Assembly (NCBI GenBank): GCA_963920705.1
Contig: CAWUCO010000060.1
Coordinates: 310,001 to 374,000 of the forward strand
Reading direction: 5' to 3'
Length of the DNA stretch: 64,000 nucleotides
Origin: Odiellus spinosus
Lineage: Eukaryota; Arthropoda; Arachnida; Opiliones; Phalangiidae
The notes beneath the pieces are model-generated. The model did no database searches. It saw only the letters and a program-made list of their open reading frames with translations, and had not been told where the DNA came from. Below are positions 29,301 to 43,900 of the stretch, one piece after another (positions within the stretch are counted from its first letter, which is position 1; each line of letters opens with the position of its first letter). Both the position numbers and the translations under genes were made by a program.

Positions 29301-31650
29301 ATTTGTGGATCTATACTTGGGAAATTTGTAAATCTATACTTGGGATATTTGTAAATCTATACTTGGGAAATTTGTAAATCTATACTTGGGAAATTTGTAA
29401 ATCTATACTTGGGAAATTTGTAAATCTATACTTGGGAAATTTGAAAATCTATACTTGGGAAATTTGTAAATCTATACTTGGGAAATTTGTGGATCTATAC
29501 TTGGGAAATTTGTGGATAAATACTTGGGAAATTTGTGGATAAATACTTGGGAAATTTGTGGATCTATACTTTGGAAATTTGTAAATCTATACTTGGGAAA
29601 TTTGTAAATCTATACTTGGGAAATTTGTAAATCTATACTTGGGAAATTTGTAAATCTATACTTGGGAAATTTGTGGATCTATACTTGGGAAATTTGTGGA
29701 TCTATACTTGGGAAATTTGTAGAGCTATACTTGGGAAATTTTTGGATCTATACTTGGGAAATTTGTAAATCTATACTTGGGAAATTTGTAAATCTATACT
29801 TGTGAAATTTGTAAATCTATACTTGGGAAATTTGTGGATAAATACTTGGGAAATTTGTGGATAAATACTTGGGAAATTTGTTTATAAATACTTGGGAAAT
29901 TTGTGGAAAAATACTTGGGAAATTTGTGGATCTTTACTTGGGAAATTTGTGGATCTATACTTTGGAAATTTGGAAATCTATACTTGGGAAATTTGTAAAT
30001 CTATACTTGGGAAATTTGTAAATCTATACTTGGGAAATTTGTAAATCTATACTTGGGAAATTTGTAAATCTATACTTGGGAAATTTGAAAATCTATACTT
30101 GGGAAATTTGTAAATCTATACTTGGGAAATTTGTGGATCTATACTTGGGAAATTTGTGGATAAATACTTGGGAAATTTGTGGATAAATACTTGGGAAATT
30201 TGTGGATCTATACTTTGGAAATTTGTAAATCTATACTTGGGAAATTTGTAAATCTATACTTGGGAAATATGTAAATCTATACTTGGGAAATTTTTGGATC
30301 TATACTTGGGAAATTTGTAAATCTATACTTGGGAAATTTGTAAATCTATACATGTGAAATTTGTAAATCTATACTTGGGAAATTTGTGGATAAATACTTG
30401 GGAAATTTTTGGATAAATACTTGGGAAATTTGTGGATCTATACTTTGGAAATTTGTAAATCCATACTTGGGAAATTTGTAAATCTATACTTGGGAAATAT
30501 GTAAATCTATACTTGGGAAATTTGTAAATCTATACTTGGGAAATTTGTGGATCTATACTTGGGAAATTTGTGGATCTATACTTGGGAAATTTGTGGATCT
30601 ATACTTGGGAAATTAATGGATCTATATTTGGGAAATTTGTGGATCTATACTTGGGAAATTTGTGGATATATACTTGGGAAATTTGTAAATCTATACTTGG
30701 GAAATTTGTAAATCTATACTTGGGAAATTTGTAAATCTATACTTGGGAAATTTGTAAATCTATACTTGGGAAATTTGTAAATCTATACTTGGGAAATTTT
30801 TACATTTATACATGAGAAATTTGTAAATCTATACTTGGGAAATTTGTAAATCTATACTTGGGAAATTTGTAGATCTATACTTGTGAAATTTGTAAAACTA
30901 TACTTGGGAAATTTGTGGATCTATACTTGGGAAATTTATGGATCTATACTTTGGAAATTTGTAAATCTATACTTTTGAAATTTGTGGATCTATACTTGGG
31001 AAATTTGTAAATCTATACTTGGGATATTTGTAAATCTATACTTGGGAAATTTGTAAATCTATACTTGGGAAATTTGTAAATCTATACTTGGGAAATTTGT
31101 AAATCTATACTTGGGAAATTTGTAAATCTATACTTGGGAAATTTGTGGATCTATACTTGGGAAATTTGTGGATCTATACTTGGGAAATTTGTAGAGCTAT
31201 ACTTGGGAAATTTTTGGATCTATACTTGGGAAATTTGTAAATCTATACTTGGGAAATTTGTAAATCTATACTTGTGAAATTTGTAAATCTATACTTGGGA
31301 AATTTGTGGATAAATACTTGGGAAATTTGTGGATAAATACTTGGGAAATTTGTTTATAAATACTTGGGAAATTTGTGGAAAAATACTTGGGAAATTTGTG
31401 GATCTTTACTTGGGAAATTTGTGGATCTATACTTTGGAAATTTGTAAATCTATACTTGGGAAATTTGTAAATCTATACTTGGGAAATTTGTAAATCTATA
31501 CTTGGGAAATTTGTAAATCTATACTTGGGAAATTTGAAAATCTATACTTGGGAAATTTGTAAATCTATACTTGGGAAATTTGTGGATCTATACTTGGGAA
31601 ATTTGTGGATAAATACTTGGGAAATTTGTGGATAAATACTTGGGAAATTT
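26350..31650 (+). repeat. 2,990-bp duplication built of two ~1.5-kb halves
   Basis: Copy 1 is about 26350-29340 and copy 2 about 29341-31650 (partial). Markers at exactly +2,990 (130 monomers) are TTGAAAATCT (26451, 29441), TTTGGAAATTTGGAAATC (26971, 29961), the GTTTATA tags (26890, 29880; 28362, 31352) and CTTTTGAAATTTGTGG (about 27981, 30971). The tags alternate at 1,472 and 1,518 bp, so each unit is itself a pair of about 1.5-kb halves. New variant types enter here and persist downstream: AAATATGTAAATC, CATGTGAAATTT, GGGATATTTG, TTACATTTATACATGAG and GGGAAATTAATGG. Confidence 0.87.
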
Positions 31651-32584
31651 GTGGATAAATACTTGGGAAATTTGTGGATCTATACTTGGGAAATTTGTGG
31701 ATCTATACTTGGGAAATTAATGGATCTATATTTGGGAAATTTGTGGATCTATACTTGGGAAATTTGTGGATATATACTTGGGAAATTTGTAAATCTATAC
31801 TTGGGAAATTTGTAAATCTATACTTGGGAAATTTGTAAATCTATACTTGGGAAATTTGTAAATCTATACTTGGGAAATTTGTAAATCTATACTTGGGAAA
31901 TTTTTACATTTATACATGAGAAATTTGTAAATCTATACTTGGGAAATTTGTAAATCTATACTTGGGAAATTTGTAGATCTATACTTGTGAAATTTGTAAA
32001 ACTATACTTGGGAAATTTGTGGATCTATACTTGGGAAATTTATGGATCTATACTTTGGAAATTTGTAAATCTATACTTGGGAAATTTGTGGATCTATACT
32101 TGGGAAATTTGTAAATCTATACTTGGGATATTTGTAAATCTATACTTGGGAAATTTGTAAATCTATACTTGGGAAATTTGTAAATCTATACTTGGGAAAT
32201 TTGTAAATCTATACTTGGGAAATTTGTAAATCTATACTTGGGAAATTTGTAAATCAATACTTGTGAAATTTGTAAAACTATACTTGTGAAATTTGTGGAT
32301 CTATACTTGGGAAATTTGTGGATCTATACTTTGGAAATTTGTAAATCTATACTTGGGAAATTTGTAAATCTATACTTGGGAAATTTGTAAATCTATACTT
32401 TGGAAATTTGTAAATCTATACTTGTGAAATTTGTAAATCTATACTTGGGAAATTTGTAAATCTATACTTGGGAAATTTGTAAATCTATACTTGGGAAATT
32501 TGTGGATCTATACTTGGGAAATTTGTAAATCTATACTTGGGAAATTTGTAAATCTATACTTGGGAAATTTGTAAATCTATACTT

Positions 32585-32598
32585 GTGGATAAATACTT
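32585..32598 (+). repeat. 14-bp truncated monomer upstream of palindrome 1
   Basis: After CTATACTT the GGGAAATTT start is missing, and the array goes straight to GTGGATAAATACTT, a loss of exactly 9 bp. The same truncation precedes palindromes 2-4 at 36724-36737, 40863-40876 and 44726-44739. It offsets the +9 phase shift caused by the 32-bp inverted insert downstream, so the array returns to the original register within about 125 bp. Confidence 0.93.
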
Positions 32599-32638
32599 GG
32601 GAAATTTGTGGATAAATACTTGGGAAATTTGTGGATAA

Positions 32639-32708
32639 ATACTTGGGAAATTTGTTTATAAATACTTGGGAAATTTCCCAAGTATTTATAAACAAATTTC
32701 CCAAGTAT
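32639..32708. repeat. 70-bp perfect palindrome, copy 1
   Basis: The arms are 32639-32673 and 32674-32708, 35 bp each with no spacer, centred on AAA|TTT. Reading outward both arms are satellite: GGGAAATTT preceded by a GTTTATAAATAC monomer. Beyond the arms the symmetry stops (32638 A against 32709 G). The right arm equals a 32-bp inverted copy of 32639-32670 inserted at 32677-32708 after AAATTT. This is the only place type where satellite is inverted in the window. It could extrude as a cruciform or fold as a long hairpin if single stranded, which is an inference. It is not a terminator or a MITE: there is no gene, no target-site duplication and no non-satellite sequence. Confidence 0.95.
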
Positions 32709-33228
32709 GTGGATAAATACTTGGGAAATTTGTGGATCTATACTTGGGAAATTTGTGGATCTATACTTGGGAAATTTGTGGATCTATACTTGGGAAATTT
32801 GTGGATCTATACTTTGGAAATTTTTGGATCTATACTTGGGAAATTTGTGGATCTATACTTGGGAAATTTGTGGATCTATACTTGGGAAATTTGTGGATCT
32901 ATACTTGGGAAATTGGTAGAGCTATACTTGGGAAATTTGTAGAGCTATACTTGGGAAATTTTTGGATCTATATTTGGGAAATTTGTAAATCTATACTTGG
33001 GAAATTTGTAAATCTATACTTGTGAAATTTGTAAATCTATACTTGGGAAATTTGTGGATAAATACTTGGGAAATTTGTGGATAAATACTTGGGAAATTTG
33101 TTTATAAATACTTGGGAAATTTGTGGAAAAATACTTGGGAAATTTGTGGATAAATACTTGGGAAATTTGTGGATAAATACTTGGGAAATTTGTGGATAAA
33201 TACTTGGGAAATTTGTGGATAAATACTT

Positions 33229-33250
33229 GGGAAATTTTTTATAAATATTT
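33229..33250 (+). repeat. 22-bp monomer variant (representative copy)
   Basis: This GGGAAATTTTTTATA variant is one base short. It recurs at 37368, 41507, 45370, 46367, 47975, 50366, 51446 and 62279, nine copies in all, always in a run of GTGGATAAATAC monomers and followed by CTTGAGAAATTTG a monomer later. It is a useful marker for tracing blocks shared between the 4,139-bp HOR, the 1,080-bp pair and the isolated block at 62.2 kb. Confidence 0.93.
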
Positions 33251-36200
33251 GGGAAATTTGTGGATAAATACTTGAGAAATTTGTGGATCTATACTTGGGA
33301 AATTTGTGGATCTATACTTGGGAAATTTGTGGATCTATACTTGGGAAATTTGTGGATCTATACTTGGGAAATTTGTAAATCTATACTTGGGAAATTTATG
33401 GATCTATACTTTGGAAATTTGTAAATCTATACTTGGGAAATTTGTAAATCTATACTTGGGAAATTTGTAAATCTATACTTGGGAAATTTGTAAATCTATA
33501 CTTGGGAAATTTGTAAATCTATACTTGGGAAATTTGAAAATCTATACTTGGGAAATTTGTAAATCTATACTTGGGAAATTTGTGGATCTATACTTGGGAA
33601 ATTTGTGGATAAATACTTGGGAAATTTGTGGATCTATACTTTGGAAATTTATAAATCTATACTTGGGAAATTTGTAAATCTATACTTGGGAAATATGTAA
33701 ATCTATACTTGGGAAATTTTTGGATCTATACTTGGGAAATTTGTAAATCTATACTTGGGAAATTTGTAAATCTATACATGTGAAATTTGTAAATCTATAC
33801 TTGGGAAATTTGTGGATAAATACTTGGGAAATTTGTGGATAAATACTTGGGAAATTTGTGGATCTATACTTTGGAAATTTGTAAATCTATACTTGGGAAA
33901 TTTGTAAATCTATACTTGGGAAATATGTAAATCTATACTTGTGAAATTTGTAAATCTATACTTGGGAAATTTGTGGATAAATACTTGGGAAATTTGTGGA
34001 TAAATACTTGGGAAATTTGTTTATAAATACTTGGGAAATTTGTGGAAAAATACTTGGGAAATTTGTGGATAAATACTTGGGAAATTTGTGGATAAATACT
34101 TGGGAAATTTGGAAATCTATACTTGGGAAATTTGTAAATCTATACTTGGGAAATTTGTAAATCTATACTTGGGAAATTTGTAAATCTATACTTGGGAAAT
34201 TTGTAAATCTATACTTGGGAAATTTGAAAATCTATACTTGGGAAATTTGTAAATCTATACTTGGGAAATTTGTGGATCTATACTTGGGAAATTTGTGGAT
34301 AAATACTTGGGAAATTTGTGGATAAATACTTGGGAAATTTGTGGATCTATACTTTGGAAATTTGTAAATCTATACTTGGGAAATTTGTAAATCTATACTT
34401 GGGAAATATGTAAATCTATACTTGGGAAATTTTTGGATCTATACTTGGGAAATTTGTAAATCTATACTTGGGAAATTTGTAAATCTATACATGTGAAATT
34501 TGTAAATCTATACTTGGGAAATTTGTGGATAAATACTTGGGAAATTTTTGGATAAATACTTGGGAAATTTGTGGATCTATACTTTGGAAATTTGTAAATC
34601 TATACTTGGGAAATTTGTAAATCTATACTTGGGAAATATGTAAATCTATACTTGGGAAATTTGTAAATCTATACTTGGGAAATTTGTGGATCTATACTTG
34701 GGAAATTTGTGGATCTATACTTGGGAAATTTGTGGATCTATACTTGGGAAATTAATGGATCTATATTTGGGAAATTTGTGGATCTATACTTGGGAAATTT
34801 GTGGATATATACTTGGGAAATTTGTAAATCTATACTTGGGAAATTTGTAAATCTATACTTGGGAAATTTGTAAATCTATACTTGGGAAATTTGTAAATCT
34901 ATACTTGGGAAATTTGTAAATCTATACTTGGGAAATTTTTACATTTATACATGAGAAATTTGTAAATCTATACTTGGGAAATTTGTAAATCTATACTTGG
35001 GAAATTTGTAGATCTATACTTGTGAAATTTGTAAAACTATACTTGGGAAATTTGTGGATCTATACTTGGGAAATTTATGGATCTATACTTTGGAAATTTG
35101 TAAATCTATACTTTTGAAATTTGTGGATCTATACTTGGGAAATTTGTAAATCTATACTTGGGATATTTGTAAATCTATACTTGGGAAATTTGTAAATCTA
35201 TACTTGGGAAATTTGTAAATCTATACTTGGGAAATTTGTAAATCTATACTTGGGAAATTTGTAAATCTATACTTGGGAAATTTGTGGATCTATACTTGGG
35301 AAATTTGTGGATCTATACTTGGGAAATTTGTAGAGCTATACTTGGGAAATTTTTGGATCTATACTTGGGAAATTTGTAAATCTATACTTGGGAAATTTGT
35401 AAATCTATACTTGTGAAATTTGTAAATCTATACTTGGGAAATTTGTGGATAAATACTTGGGAAATTTGTGGATAAATACTTGGGAAATTTGTTTATAAAT
35501 ACTTGGGAAATTTGTGGAAAAATACTTGGGAAATTTGTGGATCTTTACTTGGGAAATTTGTGGATCTATACTTTGGAAATTTGTAAATCTATACTTGGGA
35601 AATTTGTAAATCTATACTTGGGAAATTTGTAAATCTATACTTGGGAAATTTGTAAATCTATACTTGGGAAATTTGAAAATCTATACTTGGGAAATTTGTA
35701 AATCTATACTTGGGAAATTTGTGGATCTATACTTGGGAAATTTGTGGATAAATACTTGGGAAATTTGTGGATAAATACTTGGGAAATTTGTGGATAAATA
35801 CTTGGGAAATTTGTGGATCTATACTTGGGAAATTTGTGGATCTATACTTGGGAAATTAATGGATCTATATTTGGGAAATTTGTGGATCTATACTTGGGAA
35901 ATTTGTGGATATATACTTGGGAAATTTGTAAATCTATACTTGGGAAATTTGTAAATCTATACTTGGGAAATTTGTAAATCTATACTTGGGAAATTTGTAA
36001 ATCTATACTTGGGAAATTTGTAAATCTATACTTGGGAAATTTTTACATTTATACATGAGAAATTTGTAAATCTATACTTGGGAAATTTGTAAATCTATAC
36101 TTGGGAAATTTGTAGATCTATACTTGTGAAATTTGTAAAACTATACTTGGGAAATTTGTGGATCTATACTTGGGAAATTTATGGATCTATACTTTGGAAA

Positions 36201-36777
36201 TTTGTAAATCTATACTTGGGAAATTTGTGGATCTATACTTGGGAAATTTGTAAATCTATACTTGGGATATTTGTAAATCTATACTTGGGAAATTTGTAAA
36301 TCTATACTTGGGAAATTTGTAAATCTATACTTGGGAAATTTGTAAATCTATACTTGGGAAATTTGTAAATCTATACTTGGGAAATTTGTAAATCAATACT
36401 TGTGAAATTTGTAAAACTATACTTGTGAAATTTGTGGATCTATACTTGGGAAATTTGTGGATCTATACTTTGGAAATTTGTAAATCTATACTTGGGAAAT
36501 TTGTAAATCTATACTTGGGAAATTTGTAAATCTATACTTTGGAAATTTGTAAATCTATACTTGTGAAATTTGTAAATCTATACTTGGGAAATTTGTAAAT
36601 CTATACTTGGGAAATTTGTAAATCTATACTTGGGAAATTTGTGGATCTATACTTGGGAAATTTGTAAATCTATACTTGGGAAATTTGTAAATCTATACTT
36701 GGGAAATTTGTAAATCTATACTTGTGGATAAATACTTGGGAAATTTGTGGATAAATACTTGGGAAATTTGTGGATAA

Positions 36778-36847
36778 ATACTTGGGAAATTTGTTTATAA
36801 ATACTTGGGAAATTTCCCAAGTATTTATAAACAAATTTCCCAAGTAT
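36778..36847. repeat. 70-bp perfect palindrome, copy 2
   Basis: Identical by eye to the palindrome 4,139 bp upstream, with its centre between 36812 and 36813 and its inverted insert at 36816-36847. It arose by duplication of the 4,139-bp unit. Confidence 0.95.
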
Positions 36848-39800
36848 GTGGATAAATACTTGGGAAATTTGTGGATCTATACTTGGGAAATTTGTGGATC
36901 TATACTTGGGAAATTTGTGGATCTATACTTGGGAAATTTGTGGATCTATACTTTGGAAATTTTTGGATCTATACTTGGGAAATTTGTGGATCTATACTTG
37001 GGAAATTTGTGGATCTATACTTGGGAAATTTGTGGATCTATACTTGGGAAATTGGTAGAGCTATACTTGGGAAATTTGTAGAGCTATACTTGGGAAATTT
37101 TTGGATCTATATTTGGGAAATTTGTAAATCTATACTTGGGAAATTTGTAAATCTATACTTGTGAAATTTGTAAATCTATACTTGGGAAATTTGTGGATAA
37201 ATACTTGGGAAATTTGTGGATAAATACTTGGGAAATTTGTTTATAAATACTTGGGAAATTTGTGGAAAAATACTTGGGAAATTTGTGGATAAATACTTGG
37301 GAAATTTGTGGATAAATACTTGGGAAATTTGTGGATAAATACTTGGGAAATTTGTGGATAAATACTTGGGAAATTTTTTATAAATATTTGGGAAATTTGT
37401 GGATAAATACTTGAGAAATTTGTGGATCTATACTTGGGAAATTTGTGGATCTATACTTGGGAAATTTGTGGATCTATACTTGGGAAATTTGTGGATCTAT
37501 ACTTGGGAAATTTGTAAATCTATACTTGGGAAATTTATGGATCTATACTTTGGAAATTTGTAAATCTATACTTGGGAAATTTGTAAATCTATACTTGGGA
37601 AATTTGTAAATCTATACTTGGGAAATTTGTAAATCTATACTTGGGAAATTTGTAAATCTATACTTGGGAAATTTGAAAATCTATACTTGGGAAATTTGTA
37701 AATCTATACTTGGGAAATTTGTGGATCTATACTTGGGAAATTTGTGGATAAATACTTGGGAAATTTGTGGATCTATACTTTGGAAATTTATAAATCTATA
37801 CTTGGGAAATTTGTAAATCTATACTTGGGAAATATGTAAATCTATACTTGGGAAATTTTTGGATCTATACTTGGGAAATTTGTAAATCTATACTTGGGAA
37901 ATTTGTAAATCTATACATGTGAAATTTGTAAATCTATACTTGGGAAATTTGTGGATAAATACTTGGGAAATTTGTGGATAAATACTTGGGAAATTTGTGG
38001 ATCTATACTTTGGAAATTTGTAAATCTATACTTGGGAAATTTGTAAATCTATACTTGGGAAATATGTAAATCTATACTTGTGAAATTTGTAAATCTATAC
38101 TTGGGAAATTTGTGGATAAATACTTGGGAAATTTGTGGATAAATACTTGGGAAATTTGTTTATAAATACTTGGGAAATTTGTGGAAAAATACTTGGGAAA
38201 TTTGTGGATAAATACTTGGGAAATTTGTGGATAAATACTTGGGAAATTTGGAAATCTATACTTGGGAAATTTGTAAATCTATACTTGGGAAATTTGTAAA
38301 TCTATACTTGGGAAATTTGTAAATCTATACTTGGGAAATTTGTAAATCTATACTTGGGAAATTTGAAAATCTATACTTGGGAAATTTGTAAATCTATACT
38401 TGGGAAATTTGTGGATCTATACTTGGGAAATTTGTGGATAAATACTTGGGAAATTTGTGGATAAATACTTGGGAAATTTGTGGATCTATACTTTGGAAAT
38501 TTGTAAATCTATACTTGGGAAATTTGTAAATCTATACTTGGGAAATATGTAAATCTATACTTGGGAAATTTTTGGATCTATACTTGGGAAATTTGTAAAT
38601 CTATACTTGGGAAATTTGTAAATCTATACATGTGAAATTTGTAAATCTATACTTGGGAAATTTGTGGATAAATACTTGGGAAATTTTTGGATAAATACTT
38701 GGGAAATTTGTGGATCTATACTTTGGAAATTTGTAAATCTATACTTGGGAAATTTGTAAATCTATACTTGGGAAATATGTAAATCTATACTTGGGAAATT
38801 TGTAAATCTATACTTGGGAAATTTGTGGATCTATACTTGGGAAATTTGTGGATCTATACTTGGGAAATTTGTGGATCTATACTTGGGAAATTAATGGATC
38901 TATATTTGGGAAATTTGTGGATCTATACTTGGGAAATTTGTGGATATATACTTGGGAAATTTGTAAATCTATACTTGGGAAATTTGTAAATCTATACTTG
39001 GGAAATTTGTAAATCTATACTTGGGAAATTTGTAAATCTATACTTGGGAAATTTGTAAATCTATACTTGGGAAATTTTTACATTTATACATGAGAAATTT
39101 GTAAATCTATACTTGGGAAATTTGTAAATCTATACTTGGGAAATTTGTAGATCTATACTTGTGAAATTTGTAAAACTATACTTGGGAAATTTGTGGATCT
39201 ATACTTGGGAAATTTATGGATCTATACTTTGGAAATTTGTAAATCTATACTTTTGAAATTTGTGGATCTATACTTGGGAAATTTGTAAATCTATACTTGG
39301 GATATTTGTAAATCTATACTTGGGAAATTTGTAAATCTATACTTGGGAAATTTGTAAATCTATACTTGGGAAATTTGTAAATCTATACTTGGGAAATTTG
39401 TAAATCTATACTTGGGAAATTTGTGGATCTATACTTGGGAAATTTGTGGATCTATACTTGGGAAATTTGTAGAGCTATACTTGGGAAATTTTTGGATCTA
39501 TACTTGGGAAATTTGTAAATCTATACTTGGGAAATTTGTAAATCTATACTTGTGAAATTTGTAAATCTATACTTGGGAAATTTGTGGATAAATACTTGGG
39601 AAATTTGTGGATAAATACTTGGGAAATTTGTTTATAAATACTTGGGAAATTTGTGGAAAAATACTTGGGAAATTTGTGGATCTTTACTTGGGAAATTTGT
39701 GGATCTATACTTTGGAAATTTGTAAATCTATACTTGGGAAATTTGTAAATCTATACTTGGGAAATTTGTAAATCTATACTTGGGAAATTTGTAAATCTAT

Positions 39801-40916
39801 ACTTGGGAAATTTGAAAATCTATACTTGGGAAATTTGTAAATCTATACTTGGGAAATTTGTGGATCTATACTTGGGAAATTTGTGGATAAATACTTGGGA
39901 AATTTGTGGATAAATACTTGGGAAATTTGTGGATAAATACTTGGGAAATTTGTGGATCTATACTTGGGAAATTTGTGGATCTATACTTGGGAAATTAATG
40001 GATCTATATTTGGGAAATTTGTGGATCTATACTTGGGAAATTTGTGGATATATACTTGGGAAATTTGTAAATCTATACTTGGGAAATTTGTAAATCTATA
40101 CTTGGGAAATTTGTAAATCTATACTTGGGAAATTTGTAAATCTATACTTGGGAAATTTGTAAATCTATACTTGGGAAATTTTTACATTTATACATGAGAA
40201 ATTTGTAAATCTATACTTGGGAAATTTGTAAATCTATACTTGGGAAATTTGTAGATCTATACTTGTGAAATTTGTAAAACTATACTTGGGAAATTTGTGG
40301 ATCTATACTTGGGAAATTTATGGATCTATACTTTGGAAATTTGTAAATCTATACTTGGGAAATTTGTGGATCTATACTTGGGAAATTTGTAAATCTATAC
40401 TTGGGATATTTGTAAATCTATACTTGGGAAATTTGTAAATCTATACTTGGGAAATTTGTAAATCTATACTTGGGAAATTTGTAAATCTATACTTGGGAAA
40501 TTTGTAAATCTATACTTGGGAAATTTGTAAATCAATACTTGTGAAATTTGTAAAACTATACTTGTGAAATTTGTGGATCTATACTTGGGAAATTTGTGGA
40601 TCTATACTTTGGAAATTTGTAAATCTATACTTGGGAAATTTGTAAATCTATACTTGGGAAATTTGTAAATCTATACTTTGGAAATTTGTAAATCTATACT
40701 TGTGAAATTTGTAAATCTATACTTGGGAAATTTGTAAATCTATACTTGGGAAATTTGTAAATCTATACTTGGGAAATTTGTGGATCTATACTTGGGAAAT
40801 TTGTAAATCTATACTTGGGAAATTTGTAAATCTATACTTGGGAAATTTGTAAATCTATACTTGTGGATAAATACTTGGGAAATTTGTGGATAAATACTTG
40901 GGAAATTTGTGGATAA

Positions 40917-40986
40917 ATACTTGGGAAATTTGTTTATAAATACTTGGGAAATTTCCCAAGTATTTATAAACAAATTTCCCAAGTAT
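40917..40986. repeat. 70-bp perfect palindrome, copy 3
   Basis: Third copy, again +4,139 bp, with its centre between 40951 and 40952 and its inverted insert at 40955-40986. No mismatch is seen between the arms. Confidence 0.95.
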
Positions 40987-43900
40987 GTGGATAAATACTT
41001 GGGAAATTTGTGGATCTATACTTGGGAAATTTGTGGATCTATACTTGGGAAATTTGTGGATCTATACTTGGGAAATTTGTGGATCTATACTTTGGAAATT
41101 TTTGGATCTATACTTGGGAAATTTGTGGATCTATACTTGGGAAATTTGTGGATCTATACTTGGGAAATTTGTGGATCTATACTTGGGAAATTGGTAGAGC
41201 TATACTTGGGAAATTTGTAGAGCTATACTTGGGAAATTTTTGGATCTATATTTGGGAAATTTGTAAATCTATACTTGGGAAATTTGTAAATCTATACTTG
41301 TGAAATTTGTAAATCTATACTTGGGAAATTTGTGGATAAATACTTGGGAAATTTGTGGATAAATACTTGGGAAATTTGTTTATAAATACTTGGGAAATTT
41401 GTGGAAAAATACTTGGGAAATTTGTGGATAAATACTTGGGAAATTTGTGGATAAATACTTGGGAAATTTGTGGATAAATACTTGGGAAATTTGTGGATAA
41501 ATACTTGGGAAATTTTTTATAAATATTTGGGAAATTTGTGGATAAATACTTGAGAAATTTGTGGATCTATACTTGGGAAATTTGTGGATCTATACTTGGG
41601 AAATTTGTGGATCTATACTTGGGAAATTTGTGGATCTATACTTGGGAAATTTGTAAATCTATACTTGGGAAATTTATGGATCTATACTTTGGAAATTTGT
41701 AAATCTATACTTGGGAAATTTGTAAATCTATACTTGGGAAATTTGTAAATCTATACTTGGGAAATTTGTAAATCTATACTTGGGAAATTTGTAAATCTAT
41801 ACTTGGGAAATTTGAAAATCTATACTTGGGAAATTTGTAAATCTATACTTGGGAAATTTGTGGATCTATACTTGGGAAATTTGTGGATAAATACTTGGGA
41901 AATTTGTGGATCTATACTTTGGAAATTTATAAATCTATACTTGGGAAATTTGTAAATCTATACTTGGGAAATATGTAAATCTATACTTGGGAAATTTTTG
42001 GATCTATACTTGGGAAATTTGTAAATCTATACTTGGGAAATTTGTAAATCTATACATGTGAAATTTGTAAATCTATACTTGGGAAATTTGTGGATAAATA
42101 CTTGGGAAATTTGTGGATAAATACTTGGGAAATTTGTGGATCTATACTTTGGAAATTTGTAAATCTATACTTGGGAAATTTGTAAATCTATACTTGGGAA
42201 ATATGTAAATCTATACTTGGGAAATTTTTGGATCTATACTTGGGAAATTTGTAAATCTATACTTGGGAAATTTGTAAATCTATACATGTGAAATTTGTAA
42301 ATCTATACTTGGGAAATTTGTGGATAAATACTTGGGAAATTTTTGGATAAATACTTGGGAAATTTGTGGATCTATACTTTGGAAATTTGTAAATCTATAC
42401 TTGGGAAATTTGTAAATCTATACTTGGGAAATATGTAAATCTATACTTGGGAAATTTGTAAATCTATACTTGGGAAATTTGTGGATCTATACTTGGGAAA
42501 TTTGTGGATCTATACTTGGGTAATTAATGGATCTATATTTGGGAAATTTGTGGATCTATACTTGGGAAATTTGTGGATATATACTTGGGAAATTTGTAAA
42601 TCTATACTTGGGAAATTTGTAAATCTATACTTGGGAAATTTGTAAATCTATACTTGGGAAATTTGTAAATCTATACTTGGGAAATTTGTAAATCTATACT
42701 TGGGAAATTTTTACATTTATACATGAGAAATTTGTAAATCTATACTTGGGAAATTTGTAAATCTATACTTGGGAAATTTGTAGATCTATACTTGTGAAAT
42801 TTGTAAAACTATACTTGGGAAATTTGTGGATCTATACTTGGGAAATTTATGGATCTATACTTTGGAAATTTGTAAATCTATACTTGGGAAATTTGTGGAT
42901 CTATACTTGGGAAATTTGTAAATCTATACTTGGGATATTTGTAAATCTATACTTGGGATATTTGTAAATCTATACTTGGGAAATTTGTAAATCTATACTT
43001 GGGAAATTTGTAAATCTATACTTGGGAAATTTGTAAATCTATACTTGGGAAATTTGTAAATCTATACTTGGGAAATTTGTGGATCTATACTTGGGAAATT
43101 TGTGGATCTATACTTGGGAAATTTGTAGAGCTATACTTGGGAAATTTTTGGATCTATACTTGGGAAATTTGTAAATCTATACTTGGGAAATTTGTAAATC
43201 TATACTTGTGAAATTTGTAAATCTATACTTGGGAAATTTGTGGATAAATACTTGGGAAATTTGTGGATAAATACTTGGGAAATTTGTTTATAAATACTTG
43301 GGAAATTTGTGGAAAAATACTTGGGAAATTTGTGGATCTTTACTTGGGAAATTTGTGGATCTATACTTTGGAAATTTGTAAATCTATACTTGGGAAATTT
43401 GTAAATCTATACTTGGGAAATTTGTAAATCTATACTTGGGAAATTTGTAAATCTATACTTGGGAAATTTGAAAATCTATACTTGGGAAATTTGTAAATCT
43501 ATACTTGGGAAATTTGTGGATCTATACTTGGGAAATTTGTGGATAAATACTTGGGAAATTTGTGGATAAATACTTGGGAAATTTGTGGATCTATACTTTG
43601 GAAATTTGTAAATCTATACTTGGGAAATTTGTAAATCTATACTTGGGAAATATGTAAATCTATACTTGGGAAATTTTTGGATCTATACTTGGGAAATTTG
43701 TAAATCTATACTTGGGAAATTTGTAAATCTATACATGTGAAATTTGTAAATCTATACTTGGGAAATTTGTGGATAAATACTTGGGAAATTTGTGGATAAA
43801 TACTTGGGAAATTTGTGGATCTATACTTGGGAAATTTGTGGATCTATACTTGGGAAATTAATGGATCTATATTTGGGAAATTTGTGGATCTATACTTGGG

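Noticed and set aside
32639-32708. Rho-independent terminator, MITE or other inverted-repeat element
   Set aside because: The arms are satellite sequence itself. There is no loop, no T tract that ends a transcription unit, no target-site duplication, and an uninserted paralog fits a 32-bp templated insertion.
32631-33025. Overlapping forward open frames of 70-103 codons encoding a repeated W/Y/L-rich peptide
   Set aside because: All three forward frames are open over the same TGGATC-type monomer run. There is no codon bias, non-repeat domain or conserved start. Copies at 36770, 40909, 44772 and 45838 are duplications of the satellite block.
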